Shown here one piece after another: positions 43,507-43,656 of a stretch of DNA of 43,656 bases. How positions within the stretch are numbered: the stretch's first letter is position 1; every line of letters starts with the position of its first letter. This stretch comes from Gammaproteobacteria bacterium (GTDB taxonomy: Bacteria > Pseudomonadota > Gammaproteobacteria > Thiohalomonadales > Thiohalomonadaceae): NCBI GenBank assembly GCA_014859545.1, contig JACUTZ010000004.1, positions 1-43,656 on the forward strand, in the 5' to 3' direction. The position numbers were made by a program, and so were the translations under genes. The notes beneath the pieces were generated by a model, which was given only the letters and a program-made list of their open reading frames with translations, had not been told where the DNA came from and ran no database searches.

Positions 43507-43656
43507 AAAAAAGATCACCGCAGAGGCGCAGAGATCGCCGAGAAATTCGTTTTATAAAGCAGGTGGTATGGATTATCTCATCCCATTGCATGCAAACGCA
43601 GTAAACGACTGATTTTCTCTGCGCACTCTGCGTCTCTGCGTCTCTGCGTCTCTGCG
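43507..43656. repeat. CGCAGAG/CTCTGCG octamer-type inverted repeat pair, truncated by the window end
   Basis: aaaaaagatcaccgcagaggcgcagag (43507-43533) and tctctgcgcactctgcgtctctgcgtctctgcgtctctgcg (43616-43656). Confidence 0.8.

Noticed and set aside
43611-43656. Possible CRISPR-like tandem repeat at the window end
   Set aside because: Units are 8 bp with no spacers and no cas genes; matches the dispersed octamer repeat family instead.

Overview
The window looks like a chromosomal segment of a gammaproteobacterium, made mostly of core genes. Several conserved clusters are recognisable. They are comEC-exbB-exbD-msbA-lpxK-(Trm112-like)-kdsB; the sigma-E/lep/era block rpoE-rseA-rseB-rseC-degP/mucD-(glutaredoxin-like)-lepA-lepB-(DUF4845)-rnc-era-recO-pdxJ-acpS, which continues into an SQR-like flavoprotein, a CHASE/PAS/GGDEF/EAL protein and an ArsS-type radical SAM protein; nadB; sdhCDAB-sdhE-ygfX-like; ygfZ; an HDOD protein; lysS; prfB with a programmed +1 frameshift; lapB-lapA; ihfB; rpsA; and cmk. 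I see no CRISPR array, rRNA, tRNA, transposase, phage module or obvious new multi-gene system. The most interesting structure is non-coding. There is a ~161-bp near-palindromic element between ihfB and lapA, and a ~529-bp element bounded by perfect 16-bp inverted repeats between the HDOD gene and lysS. A family of CGCAAAG/CGCAGAG octamer-type repeats sits between recO and pdxJ and at both window ends, which suggests the window is an assembly contig broken at repeats. On the protein side, the leads are a C-terminal CZB-like zinc-binding motif on the GGDEF/EAL protein and an SQR-like flavoprotein that appears to lack a canonical catalytic Cys. All family calls come from reading motifs and recalled family features; no searches were run.
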